A DNA stretch of 11,123 bases from CABHOJ01 sp965649545 (GTDB lineage Bacteria; Pseudomonadota; Gammaproteobacteria; Burkholderiales; Methylophilaceae). A program made the translations under genes and the position numbers. The notes under the pieces were generated by a model. It had not been told where the DNA came from. It searched no databases and saw nothing but the letters and a program-made list of their open reading frames with translations. Positions 1 through 7,627 of the stretch are shown in pieces (the stretch's first letter is position 1; the number at the start of each line of letters is the position of its first letter). The DNA lies in the NCBI GenBank assembly GCA_965649545.1, contig CBFGLF010000057.1:1-11123 (forward strand). The letters run 5' to 3'.

Positions 1-2
1 TC

Positions 3-65
3 ATCGAAATCATAGACTTCGGCCAAAAAATCCTGTCGATACAGGAACTCATGCGCCTTCTGTAG
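3..65 (+). CDS. possible C-terminal tail of an upstream gene (partial)
   Basis: Frame 3 is open from the left edge to a TAG at 63-65 and would encode about 20 residues ending in ...SIQELMRLL, a plausible amphipathic C-terminus. No family can be assigned from so short a piece. The opposite strand also reads as plausible protein here (...EFLYRQDFLAEVYDF...), but that frame has no ATG before an upstream stop, so I prefer the plus-strand tail. The downstream lipoprotein gene starts about 100 bp later. The call rests only on an open frame and residue composition. Confidence 0.27.
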   Translation: MEIIDFGQKILSIQELMRLL

Positions 66-100
66 TCATACCCTTACAAGCGTTTCAGTCTCTGGCCGCT

Positions 101-117
101 AGCCAGCACGACTGGCT
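101..117. other. small hairpin upstream of the lipoprotein gene
   Basis: AGCCAG (101-106) and CTGGCT (112-117) form a perfect 6-bp stem with a 5-nt loop. It sits between the stop of the possible upstream gene and the lipoprotein gene. There is no clear T-run directly after it, so it is at best a weak terminator or a leader structure. Confidence 0.2.
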
Positions 118-156
118 GTCATTAGAGTTTCGTTCTGTCTCAAGATCATCCAAGCG

Positions 157-161
157 AAGGG
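157..161 (+). promoter_or_regulatory. ribosome binding site that fixes the start at 169
   Basis: AAGGG at 157-161 lies 7 nt before the ATG at 169, which is normal Shine-Dalgarno spacing. The in-frame TTG at 163 would be only 1 nt from it. This makes ATG 169 the preferred start. Confidence 0.65.
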
Positions 162-168
162 ATTGCTG

Positions 169-1488
169 ATGTTCACGTATCGTTTACCTTTAATCGTCGG
201 GCTCGTTCTGGGGCTCACCGCATGTGGCGATGTCGCCCAGCTGCCTGTCTCTGCTGGCACAGGGCCTGACCCCACCCTGCCGCCACCTAAAAAGATGCTG
301 ATCCCCACCGTCAAGACCTCCAAGGCGGTCGGCTGGCCCGTAGGCGGAAAACCCGTGGCGGCGGAGGGCTTGCAAGTCAAAGCTTTTGCAGCTGATCTCG
401 CCCACCCGCGCTGGGTCTACAGATTACCTAACGGCGATGTCCTGGTCGCCGAATCGGCAGCACCACCCAAGGGCGATACCGGCTTCAGCATCAAGAAATG
501 GGTCGCCAAGATCGTCATGAAGAATGTCGGCGCTGGCATGCCTAGCCCCAACCGCATCACCCTGCTGAGGGATGCGGATGGCGACGGCACTGCCGAGACC
601 CGTTCCACCTTGCTGCAGAACCTGCATTCGCCCTTCGGGATGACCCTGGTGGGTGACTACCTCTATGTCGCCAATGCCGACGCCGTGGTGCGCTTCCCCT
701 ATCAGCCGGGCCAGACCGAGATCACCGCCCCGGGTGAGAAAGTGGTTGACCTGCCCGGTTTGCCGCTCAACCATCACTGGACCAAGAACATCATTGCCAG
801 CAAGGACGGCACCAAGCTCTACGCCACAGTCGGTTCCAACAGTAATATCGGTGAGAACGGCATGGACATCGAAGAAGGTCGCGCTGCGATCTGGGAGATC
901 GATCTGCAGAACAAGTCCCACCGCATCTATGCCTCCGGCTTGCGTAACCCGAACGGCATGGTCTGGGAGCCGGTCACGGGTACCTTATGGACCGTGGTCA
1001 ACGAGCGTGATGAGATCGGTAGCGACCTCGTCCCGGATTACCTGACGTCGGTGAAGGATGGTGGTTTCTACGGCTGGCCGTATAGCTACTACGGCAATGT
1101 CGTCGACGAGCGCGTGCAACCCCAGAAACCCGAGCTCGTGGCAAAAGCCATCAAGCCGGATTACGCCCTGGGGCCGCACACCGCTTCGCTGGGTCTTGCC
1201 TGGTCCGAGGGGGAAAAGCTGCCCGCACGATATCGCCAAGGGGTCTTCATCGGCCAGCACGGTTCATGGAACCGCAATCCGCAAAGCGGCTATAAGGTGA
1301 TCTATGTGCCATTCCAGAACGGCAAGCCGGTGGGCGAACCGATCGATGTGCTGACCGGTTTCCTCAGTGAAGACGGCAAGGCTTTGGGCCGTCCGGTCGG
1401 GGTGACCTTCGATGCCCAGGGTGCGCTGCTCGTGGCGGATGACGTCGGCAAGACGGTGTGGCACGTGGCACCAGCGTCCGCCAACTGA
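169..1488 (+). CDS. sorbosone/glucose dehydrogenase-family lipoprotein (putative PQQ-type beta-propeller)
   Basis: The product is a 439-residue predicted lipoprotein of the soluble glucose/L-sorbosone dehydrogenase superfamily (COG2133-like), a six-bladed beta-propeller whose studied members oxidise sugars with PQQ. The N-terminus is a short signal peptide with lipobox L16-T-A-C19. Residue +2 is Gly, so outer-membrane sorting with a periplasmic domain is likely. Family blocks in order are SPFGM, NHHWTKN (His202/His203, near the position of the catalytic His of soluble glucose dehydrogenase), [14 protein letters not shown] (Arg259-Asn260, matching cofactor-pocket residues), [35 protein letters not shown] (362-369) and GRPVGV...LLVADD near the C-terminus. 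The RBS supports ATG 169 over the upstream in-frame TTG 163. The gene is monocistronic here and converges on glnE. Substrate and true PQQ use are not shown by sequence, because this sorbosone-like subgroup is mostly uncharacterised. I am confident of the fold and family, not of the reaction. Confidence 0.88.
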   Translation: MFTYRLPLIVGLVLGLTACGDVAQLPVSAGTGPDPTLPPPKKMLIPTVKTSKAVGWPVGGKPVAAEGLQVKAFAADLAHPRWVYRLPNGDVLVAESAAPPKGDTGFSIKKWVAKIVMKNVGAGMPSPNRITLLRDADGDGTAETRSTLLQNLHSPFGMTLVGDYLYVANADAVVRFPYQPGQTEITAPGEKVVDLPGLPLNHHWTKNIIASKDGTKLYATVGSNSNIGENGMDIEEGRAAIWEIDLQNKSHRIYASGLRNPNGMVWEPVTGTLWTVVNERDEIGSDLVPDYLTSVKDGGFYGWPYSYYGNVVDERVQPQKPELVAKAIKPDYALGPHTASLGLAWSEGEKLPARYRQGVFIGQHGSWNRNPQSGYKVIYVPFQNGKPVGEPIDVLTGFLSEDGKALGRPVGVTFDAQGALLVADDVGKTVWHVAPASAN

Positions 1489-1530
1489 TCCTTCGTCAAC
1501 CGCTCAGCGCGCCAGGCGCCGGCAAACGCT

Positions 1531-4263
1531 CTAGCCGAACACCTGTTCCCAAAGGGTCTGCACTGCGATCACGTGCGGACTCACTTCCGCTTTCGGCAAT
1601 AGCGTCTTCGTTTGTCCCTGCAGGCGCATCGCATGTTGCAGTCGCCTGAACTCGACGTAAGCATCGGCCACTTTCGGCGCAAGGTCGGCATCGACCAAGC
1701 CTAGTTTGGCGAGTTGTCCGAGCAGGCTGACGTTGCCACGGTTGTCCGTCAGTTCCGCATGCGCCGGGGCGTGCGCCAACACCAGATACTGCACGATGAA
1801 CTCGACGTCGATGATGCCGCCGCGGTCGTGCTTGAGGTCGAACAAGCCGCTGTGATTGGGGTGGCCGTCCAGCATCTTCTGACGCATGGCCACCACCTCC
1901 TCTTTCAGTGTTCGCTGGTCACGCGCCTGCATCAGCACGGCCTTGCGGATGGTCTCGAAGGCTGCACCGATACTGGCATCGCCAGCGCTGAACCGCGCCC
2001 GGGTGAGGGCCTGATGTTCCCAGATCCAGGCTTTATGCAGCTGATAATCGCGGAAGGCGTCGACCGAGCTGACCAGCAGGCCGCTCGCGCCATCTGGACG
2101 CAGGGCCAGATCGGTCTCATAAAGCATCCCCGCCGAGGTCATGCTATTGAGCCAGTTGTTGATGCGTTGACCCAGGCGTGCATAGGTGTCGCGGGCTTCC
2201 GGCGCATCGTCGTCATAGAGGAAGATGATATCCAGGTCCGAGGCATAACCGAGCTCCTTGCCGCCCAGCTTGCCGTAACCGATGACGGCGAATCTAGGCT
2301 GTTCACGATGGATGCCGCGCAAGGTCGGCCAGATGGTCTGCAGCGTCACGTCGAGGATCAAGTCCGCGAGTTCGCTCAGGTAGTCGGACAAGGTGCGCAA
2401 CGGCAGTTGGCCCGCGACGTCGCTGGCGGCGAACCTGAACACCGCCGCATGCTTGAAATGCCGCATCACATCCATCTGGCGCTCGACATCGCCCTCCACT
2501 TCCGCCAAACGTCGCAGTAATTCAGCGCGCATGGCGTTGAAATCCGGTGGGGCATAGAGGTTACGCGTGTCGAGCAGTTCATCGAGCAGGATAGGATGCT
2601 GGGACAGGTATTGGCAGAGCCAGGGGCTGGCGCTCGCGAGCTTGATGACCAGCGACAACGCATCCGGGAATTCGGCCAGCAAGGCAAGGTAACTGGCCCG
2701 GCGGCAGATGCTATCCATGAGGTCGGATACCCGGCTCAAGGTCTTGTCGGGTTCAGGCTCCAGCGCCGCTTGCGAGATGACCATGGGCATCAAGGCATCG
2801 AATCGCTGGCGGCTCAGTTCCGGCAGGTTCTTGTAGCGGCTGCCCGCATGCTGGCCGGCCAGCCGGCGCAGCGTGTCGTTGGCGTCCTTGAACCCCAGCG
2901 TCTGCAGGTCGTCGCGCGCCTGCTGTTCCGGCAGCAGGCCTTGCCAGATCTCCCTCGCCTGCCTGGCGGTATCGCCCTCGGTGCTAGCGTCCTTCTCTTC
3001 GCGTTCGTTGAAGAGGTCTGTGAAGTGCTGTTGCACCCGTGCCCGATGCACTTCCAGTGCTTCGCGAAAAGCCGTCCAATCCGGGAAGCCCATTGCCAGC
3101 GTGATGCGCGCCTGTGCGGCATCGTTCTTGGGCAGGTCTTGCGTCTGCGCATCCTCCAGATACTGCAAGCGGTGTTCCAGATTGCGCAGGAACACATAGG
3201 CTTCGGTCAGCTCCTCGACCGTGCGCTCCAGCATCAGCCCCTTCTCCTTCAAGCGCTGCAATACCGCTAGCGTAGGCCGGATCTGCAGGCTGGCATCGCG
3301 CCCGCCGCGAATCAGCTGGAACACCTGCGCGATGAATTCGATCTCGCGGATGCCGCCGCGGCCGAGCTTGATGTTGTCGTGCAAATCCCGGCGGTTGACG
3401 TCACGCTGGATCTGCACCTTGAGATCGCGCATGGAAGCGAAGGCACCGTAATCGAGGTATTTGCGGAACACGAAAGGCCGCAGCAGGTCGGCCAGGGTCT
3501 TGCCCTCCCCGGCGATCACGCGTCCCTTGATCCAGGCATAGCGCTCCCATTCGCGCCCCTGGTTCTGGTAATACTCTTCCAGCATCGCCAGGCTGCAGGC
3601 CAATGGCCCCTCGGAGCCGTAAGGCCGCAATCGCATGTCGACGCGGAAGACGAAGCCGTCCTCGGTGACGTCGTCGATCGCCGAGATCAAGCGCTTGCCG
3701 AGCCGCGTGAAGAACTCGCCGTTGCTGATCGGCTTTGCGCCATCGGTCTCGCCATCCTCATCGAAAGCGAAGATGAGGTCGATATCCGAGGAGACGTTGA
3801 GCTCTCCGCCGCCCAGTTTGCCCATGCCCACCACCAGCATCTCCTGCGGCTTGCCGGATTCGCCGATCGGCGTGCCGTATTGGGCTGTCAGCGCGGGCAT
3901 CAGATGCTGCAAGGCGAACTGCACCGCGACCTCGGCCAGTGCACTCGTCACCTGCATCACCTCGTCGAGATCGCCGAGCCCGCTAAGGTCTCGCACGATG
4001 AGGCGTAGCATGACGCGCTGACGCAGTTTACGCAGGGCACGTTTCAACTGGGTCTCGTCCGCAACGGACTGCGTCGACAGCCAGGCGCGCATGGCATCCG
4101 TCGTCCATGGGGTGTGCAACTGGCCCATCAATTCGGGTAATAACTGGGCATCGCTATCCAGCAGGCGTTTGATGAAGGGGCTGCATGCCACGGCATGCGC
4201 CAGGCGTCGTTCGTCCTCGGAAAGCACGGCGTTCTCTTGCAGAATTTGGTCCAGGCTGGGCAT
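1531..4263 (-). CDS. glnE: bifunctional glutamine synthetase adenylyltransferase/deadenylylase
   Basis: GlnE attaches AMP to glutamine synthetase subunits, or removes it by phosphorolysis, under control of PII proteins. It thereby sets ammonia assimilation in the cytoplasm. The 910-residue protein is close to the usual 900-950. It carries two nucleotidyltransferase domains. The N-terminal, deadenylylating one has GKLGGGELNVSSDIDLIF with metal-binding pair Asp160/Asp162. The C-terminal, adenylylating one has GYGKLGGKELGYASDLDIIF with Asp676/Asp678. They correspond to the Asp173/175 and Asp701/703 pairs of the E. coli enzyme. The helical segment after the first domain includes GRGGIREIEFIAQ, and its counterpart after the second is DRGGIIDVEFIVQ, so both halves are complete. 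It starts at ATG 4263 with only a weak Shine-Dalgarno upstream and ends in TAG at 1531-1533. It converges on the lipoprotein gene with a 42-bp gap and diverges from acs. No damage is visible. Confidence 0.98.
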   Translation of the reverse strand: MPSLDQILQENAVLSEDERRLAHAVACSPFIKRLLDSDAQLLPELMGQLHTPWTTDAMRAWLSTQSVADETQLKRALRKLRQRVMLRLIVRDLSGLGDLDEVMQVTSALAEVAVQFALQHLMPALTAQYGTPIGESGKPQEMLVVGMGKLGGGELNVSSDIDLIFAFDEDGETDGAKPISNGEFFTRLGKRLISAIDDVTEDGFVFRVDMRLRPYGSEGPLACSLAMLEEYYQNQGREWERYAWIKGRVIAGEGKTLADLLRPFVFRKYLDYGAFASMRDLKVQIQRDVNRRDLHDNIKLGRGGIREIEFIAQVFQLIRGGRDASLQIRPTLAVLQRLKEKGLMLERTVEELTEAYVFLRNLEHRLQYLEDAQTQDLPKNDAAQARITLAMGFPDWTAFREALEVHRARVQQHFTDLFNEREEKDASTEGDTARQAREIWQGLLPEQQARDDLQTLGFKDANDTLRRLAGQHAGSRYKNLPELSRQRFDALMPMVISQAALEPEPDKTLSRVSDLMDSICRRASYLALLAEFPDALSLVIKLASASPWLCQYLSQHPILLDELLDTRNLYAPPDFNAMRAELLRRLAEVEGDVERQMDVMRHFKHAAVFRFAASDVAGQLPLRTLSDYLSELADLILDVTLQTIWPTLRGIHREQPRFAVIGYGKLGGKELGYASDLDIIFLYDDDAPEARDTYARLGQRINNWLNSMTSAGMLYETDLALRPDGASGLLVSSVDAFRDYQLHKAWIWEHQALTRARFSAGDASIGAAFETIRKAVLMQARDQRTLKEEVVAMRQKMLDGHPNHSGLFDLKHDRGGIIDVEFIVQYLVLAHAPAHAELTDNRGNVSLLGQLAKLGLVDADLAPKVADAYVEFRRLQHAMRLQGQTKTLLPKAEVSPHVIAVQTLWEQVFG

Positions 4264-4283
4264 CTCAATACCGGGTGATTGGG

Positions 4284-4322
4284 TTATGATTCATATTCTA
4301 AGCGCTTTACCATAAATCATAA
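4284..4322. promoter_or_regulatory. inverted repeat in the glnE-acs divergent promoter region
   Basis: The 95-bp AT-rich gap between the starts of glnE (minus) and acs (plus) contains TTATGATT (4284-4291) and its perfect reverse complement AATCATAA (4315-4322). They are separated by 23 bp, with the palindrome AGCGCT (4301-4306) almost exactly at the centre. The symmetry and the position between divergent genes suit a dimeric regulator. Promoters for both genes must lie here: on the minus strand a TAGAAT-like -10 lies near 4295-4300, but I see no clear -35 on either strand. The regulator is unknown, and chance is possible in AT-rich DNA. Confidence 0.35.
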
Positions 4323-4347
4323 GAAATCAGTTGCATAAGTAATCTTT

Positions 4348-4354
4348 GGAGGAG
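4348..4354 (+). promoter_or_regulatory. strong ribosome binding site of acs
   Basis: GGAGGAG is close to the perfect anti-16S complement and lies 4 nt before the ATG at 4359. The spacing is slightly short but functional. It fixes the acs start and suggests strong translation. Confidence 0.8.
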
Positions 4355-4358
4355 TTTT

Positions 4359-6323
4359 ATGTCGTCGATCGAGTCGGTCCTTTCCGAAACCCGCGTCTTC
4401 CCCCCGCATGATGCGTTCAAGCAATCCGCCAACGTATCCGGTATGCAAGCCTATGACGCCTTATGCCAGCAGGCTGGGCAGGATTACACGGGCTTCTGGG
4501 CCAACCTGGCGCGTACGGAACTAGACTGGCAGAAGCCTTTCACCCAGATCCTCGACGAATCGAAGGCACCCTTTTACCGCTGGTTCCATGACGGCGAACT
4601 CAACGCCTCCTACAACTGCCTCGATCGCCATCTGGCGTCGCGCGGCGACAAGACCGCACTGATCTTCGAAGGCGACGACGGCCAGGTCACCAACATCAGC
4701 TATCGCCAGTTGCACCAGCGTGTCTGCCGCTTCGCCAACGTATTGAAATCGCAAGGTGTCGGTCTCGGCGACCGCGTCATCATCTATTTGCCGATGAGCA
4801 TCGAGGCGGTCGTCGCCATGCAGGCCTGTGCCCGTATCGGCGCCATCCATTCCGTGGTGTTCGGCGGGTTTTCGGCCAAGAGCCTGCATGAGCGCATCAC
4901 CGATGTCGGTGCATCGCTCATCATCACCGCCGACGGACAGTTCCGTGGCGGCAAAGCCATGCCGCTAAAGCCGGCGGTCGACGAATCCCTGACCTACGGC
5001 GGCTGCGAAGCCGTCAAGAGCGTCATCGTTTACAAGCGTACCGGTGGCGATGTCCAATGGACGGCCGGACGCGACGTCTGGTGGCATGAACTGGAGAGCG
5101 CCGCGTCCGACCAGTGCGAACCGACCTGGGTCAATGCGGAACATCCGTTGTTCATCCTCTACACCTCCGGTTCCACCGGCAAGCCCAAGGGCGTGCAGCA
5201 TTCCACGGGCGGTTATTTGCTTGGCGCTATCATGAGCATGAAATGGGTGTTCGACTACAAATCCGCCGATATCTTCTGGTGCACGGCGGACGTGGGCTGG
5301 ATCACCGGTCACAGTTACGTCGCCTACGGCCCGCTGGCGCTGGGCGGTACCGAGGTCATCTTCGAGGGCGTGCCGACCTACCCGGATGCCGGCCGTTTCT
5401 GGCAGATGATCGAAAAGCACAAGGTCAGTATCTTCTATACCGCGCCGACCGCCATCCGCTCGCTGATCAAGCTAGGCGCGGATCTGCCTAATAAATATGA
5501 CCTGTCCAGCCTGCGCCTGCTCGGCACCGTCGGCGAGCCGATCAATCCGGAAGCCTGGATGTGGTACCACACCGTGGTCGGCAAGGAGCGCTGCCCGATC
5601 GCCGATACCTGGTGGCAGACCGAGACCGGGGCGCACATGATCGCGCCATTGCCCGGCGCGGTGCCGACCAAACCGGGTTCCTGCACTCTACCCCTGCCCG
5701 GCATCATGATGGATATCGTGCATGAGGACGGCGCGCCGGTCGAAGGCACCGGCGGCGGCCTGCTGGTCGTGAAGAAGCCGTGGCCGTCCATGATCCGCAC
5801 CATCTGGAACGATCCGGAGCGGTTCAAAAAATCCTACTTCCCGGAAGAACTGAAGGGCTGCTACCTCGCCGGCGATTCCTCACACCGCGATGCCGATGGC
5901 TACTTCTGGATCATGGGCCGCATCGACGATGTATTGAACGTCTCCGGCCACCGTCTGGGCACCATGGAGATCGAATCGGCCCTGGTCGCCAATCCGCTGG
6001 TCGCGGAAGCGGCTGTGGTCGGCAAACCCCACGATATCAAGGGCGAAGCGGTGGTTGCCTATGTCGTACTGAAAGGCGCCCGTCCTGAGGGTGATGCCGC
6101 CAAGAAGATCGTCGCCGAGCTGCGCGACTGGGTCGGCAAGGAAATCGGGCCCATCGCCAAGCCGGACGAGATCCGTTTCGGCGAGAACCTGCCCAAGACC
6201 CGCTCCGGCAAGATCATGCGCCGCCTGTTGCGCTCACTGGCCAAGGGCGAAGAGATCACCTCCGACATCTCCACGCTGGACAACCCGGCCATCCTCGAGC
6301 AGTTGAAACAGCCGGTTCAATAA
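4359..6323 (+). CDS. acs: acetyl-CoA synthetase (AMP-forming acetate--CoA ligase)
   Basis: Acs activates acetate with ATP to acetyl-AMP and then transfers the acetyl group to CoA in the cytoplasm. The 654-residue protein matches the family length (about 650) and aligns end to end with the enterobacterial enzyme from memory. Key elements are the P-loop [11 protein letters not shown] (268-278), the acyl pocket Ile315-Thr316 (WITGHSY), Val391 ([12 protein letters not shown]) and Trp419 (DTWWQTETG), the AMP-ribose Asp506, the hinge Asp523 ([13 protein letters not shown]) and the catalytic Lys618 in [11 protein letters not shown]. Lys618 matches the lysine acetylated by Pat-type acetyltransferases and reactivated by sirtuins. 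The bulky Trp and Val in the pocket favour acetate over longer acids. PrpE is the main alternative, but the N-terminal layout ([19 protein letters not shown]) is Acs-like. The A8-type motif reads [11 protein letters not shown] where enterobacteria have GDGARRDEDGY, probably a lineage variant. A strong RBS precedes the start and a hairpin terminator follows the stop. Confidence 0.96.
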   Translation: MSSIESVLSETRVFPPHDAFKQSANVSGMQAYDALCQQAGQDYTGFWANLARTELDWQKPFTQILDESKAPFYRWFHDGELNASYNCLDRHLASRGDKTALIFEGDDGQVTNISYRQLHQRVCRFANVLKSQGVGLGDRVIIYLPMSIEAVVAMQACARIGAIHSVVFGGFSAKSLHERITDVGASLIITADGQFRGGKAMPLKPAVDESLTYGGCEAVKSVIVYKRTGGDVQWTAGRDVWWHELESAASDQCEPTWVNAEHPLFILYTSGSTGKPKGVQHSTGGYLLGAIMSMKWVFDYKSADIFWCTADVGWITGHSYVAYGPLALGGTEVIFEGVPTYPDAGRFWQMIEKHKVSIFYTAPTAIRSLIKLGADLPNKYDLSSLRLLGTVGEPINPEAWMWYHTVVGKERCPIADTWWQTETGAHMIAPLPGAVPTKPGSCTLPLPGIMMDIVHEDGAPVEGTGGGLLVVKKPWPSMIRTIWNDPERFKKSYFPEELKGCYLAGDSSHRDADGYFWIMGRIDDVLNVSGHRLGTMEIESALVANPLVAEAAVVGKPHDIKGEAVVAYVVLKGARPEGDAAKKIVAELRDWVGKEIGPIAKPDEIRFGENLPKTRSGKIMRRLLRSLAKGEEITSDISTLDNPAILEQLKQPVQ

Positions 6324-6335
6324 CGGCTCCAAGCG

Positions 6336-6368
6336 ATGAAAAAACCGGCTCCATGCCGGTTTTTTCAT
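6336..6368. terminator. bidirectional intrinsic terminator shared by acs and the iron operon
   Basis: A perfect inverted repeat has 14-bp arms (6336-6349 and 6355-6368) and a 5-nt loop TCCAT. The GC-rich core CCGGC/GCCGG is flanked by A6 on one side and T6 on the other, so transcripts from either strand end in a hairpin plus U-run. It starts 12 nt after the acs stop and lies 20 nt beyond the PepSY stop, so it serves both converging units. Confidence 0.93.
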
Positions 6369-6388
6369 TGCCCGAGGGTTGGGATTCC

Positions 6389-7612
6389 TCAGGTGTTTCC
6401 GCTAATCAACCCCTTATCGACGCTCACCTGCTGGTAACGCTGCAAGCTCAGGTTACGCCTTTTATGTAGCCAGATGACGATGCCGGTCAGCGACAACATG
6501 GCGACGACTGCGCCCATGATCGAGATCATGATGCGGCCCGGTAACCCGAGGATCCGCCCGGAATGCAAGGGGAATTGCGCCTGCATGAAGATATCGCCAG
6601 CGCTGCCCGTCCCGGGGATCTTGGCGCCGATCGGGTTGCCGCTCTTGCCGTCGAAATAGAGCCATGGGTTGCCGAGGCCGCCATCACCGTGATCGTTCTC
6701 CGGCTGATAGAACCCCACGCCATAGACCCCGAATTCCGGTGAGTAGAAGATGCCGCCAGCCGGGTCGGTGATGCCGCGTTTCTGCGCTTCTAGCCTCGCG
6801 GCTTCCAGCACCTGTTCCCGGCGTACGCCAGGTTCGATCGGTTCGTCGATCGGCTTAGGTGCGATGGTCGAGAACGGGTCTGGCGTGAGCTCAGAGAACA
6901 CGGAAACGACAGGCCGCATCACCTGGTAATTGAGGTTCATGGAAACCGAGGTGACCGCCAGTAGTAGCAAAAACAACCAGACCCAAACCCCGCCTGAGCG
7001 ATGCAGATCGAAATTCAACGGGTAACCGCCACGTTTCCAACGGAACGCCAAGGATTTTTTCCATACGCTCCAACGCGGAAACGACAGCCACAGCGCGACG
7101 AGGCTATCGAACACCCAGACCATGCCGACGATCCCCATGAACAGCATACCCAGCTCGATCCCCCAGCCATCCGGGATGTGCATGGTGTAATGCAGCTTAT
7201 AGAGGAACGGCAACAGGTTCTCGCGTGTGAGGGCGATCTCGCCCCACATGCGCTTGCCGAGCATGCTGCCGTCTTCCGGATTGAACGCCGCCTGGTCGTA
7301 ATCAGTGGCGAATGCCTTGCCGGTGGCCGGATCCGGCCTTGGCTTCATGCTCGCCTTGAACGTATGGCCTGCCTCGGTATTGAGCGGCATGAACGTCACC
7401 ATCATGTCAGGATGCGCACGTTCGATCCGGTTCGCCAGTTCCAGTGCCGGCAGATGCTGCCCGCCGCCCTCGTACTTGAAGAGTTGCGGGTTAAGCCACT
7501 CGTCGAGCTCATGGTCCCAGGAGATCACCGCCCCGGTCAGGCCGGAAATGAACAGGAAGACCGCCGTGAACAGCCCCAACCAACGATGTGTGAGCACCCC
7601 TAGATTACGCAT
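6389..7612 (-). CDS. PepSY-associated transmembrane protein, putative siderophore-iron reductase
   Basis: This is a 407-residue inner-membrane protein of the PepSY_TM (PiuB-like) family. Four hydrophobic segments are visible at about 11-32, 152-178, 207-228 and 361-382, with two periplasmic loops of about 120 and 130 residues between 1/2 and 3/4. Family landmarks are HRWLGL (His9), LHYTMHIP (His141, His145), DLHRSGGVW (His204), FPLHSGRILG (His350) and WLHKRR (His383). Histidines at helix ends are candidate haem ligands. Characterised relatives such as FoxB and FpvG of Pseudomonas aeruginosa help release iron from ferri-siderophores by reduction at the inner membrane. That role is inferred here from family and from its place 15 nt downstream of a siderophore receptor. 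GGGCGGA overlaps the receptor stop and sits 8 nt before this ATG, so translation is probably coupled. No gene name can be given safely. Confidence 0.9.
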   Translation of the reverse strand: MRNLGVLTHRWLGLFTAVFLFISGLTGAVISWDHELDEWLNPQLFKYEGGGQHLPALELANRIERAHPDMMVTFMPLNTEAGHTFKASMKPRPDPATGKAFATDYDQAAFNPEDGSMLGKRMWGEIALTRENLLPFLYKLHYTMHIPDGWGIELGMLFMGIVGMVWVFDSLVALWLSFPRWSVWKKSLAFRWKRGGYPLNFDLHRSGGVWVWLFLLLLAVTSVSMNLNYQVMRPVVSVFSELTPDPFSTIAPKPIDEPIEPGVRREQVLEAARLEAQKRGITDPAGGIFYSPEFGVYGVGFYQPENDHGDGGLGNPWLYFDGKSGNPIGAKIPGTGSAGDIFMQAQFPLHSGRILGLPGRIMISIMGAVVAMLSLTGIVIWLHKRRNLSLQRYQQVSVDKGLISGNT

Positions 7613-7627
7613 GACGATTCATCCGCC

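Noticed and set aside
163..168. Upstream TTG start adding two residues to the lipoprotein
   Set aside because: The TTG is 1 nt from the Shine-Dalgarno sequence, while ATG 169 is at normal spacing.
424..921. A 165-codon open frame on the minus strand inside the lipoprotein gene
   Set aside because: The sense strand carries dense conserved blocks of the dehydrogenase family. The antisense peptide has no signal, domain or RBS.
1489..1530. GC-rich inverted sequences (GCGCC/GGCGC near 1509-1519) as a terminator between the lipoprotein gene and glnE
   Set aside because: The arms leave a loop of only 1 nt and there is no T-run on either strand, so it does not fit an intrinsic terminator.
1714..2520. 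A 268-codon open frame on the plus strand inside glnE
   Set aside because: Antisense to the conserved C-terminal half of GlnE. The peptide looks like a mirrored frame and resembles no family I know.
4359..6323. Propionyl-CoA synthetase (prpE) as the identity of the ligase
   Set aside because: Length, N-terminal blocks and acetate-pocket residues (Val391, Trp419) fit Acs better, and no methylcitrate-cycle genes are adjacent.
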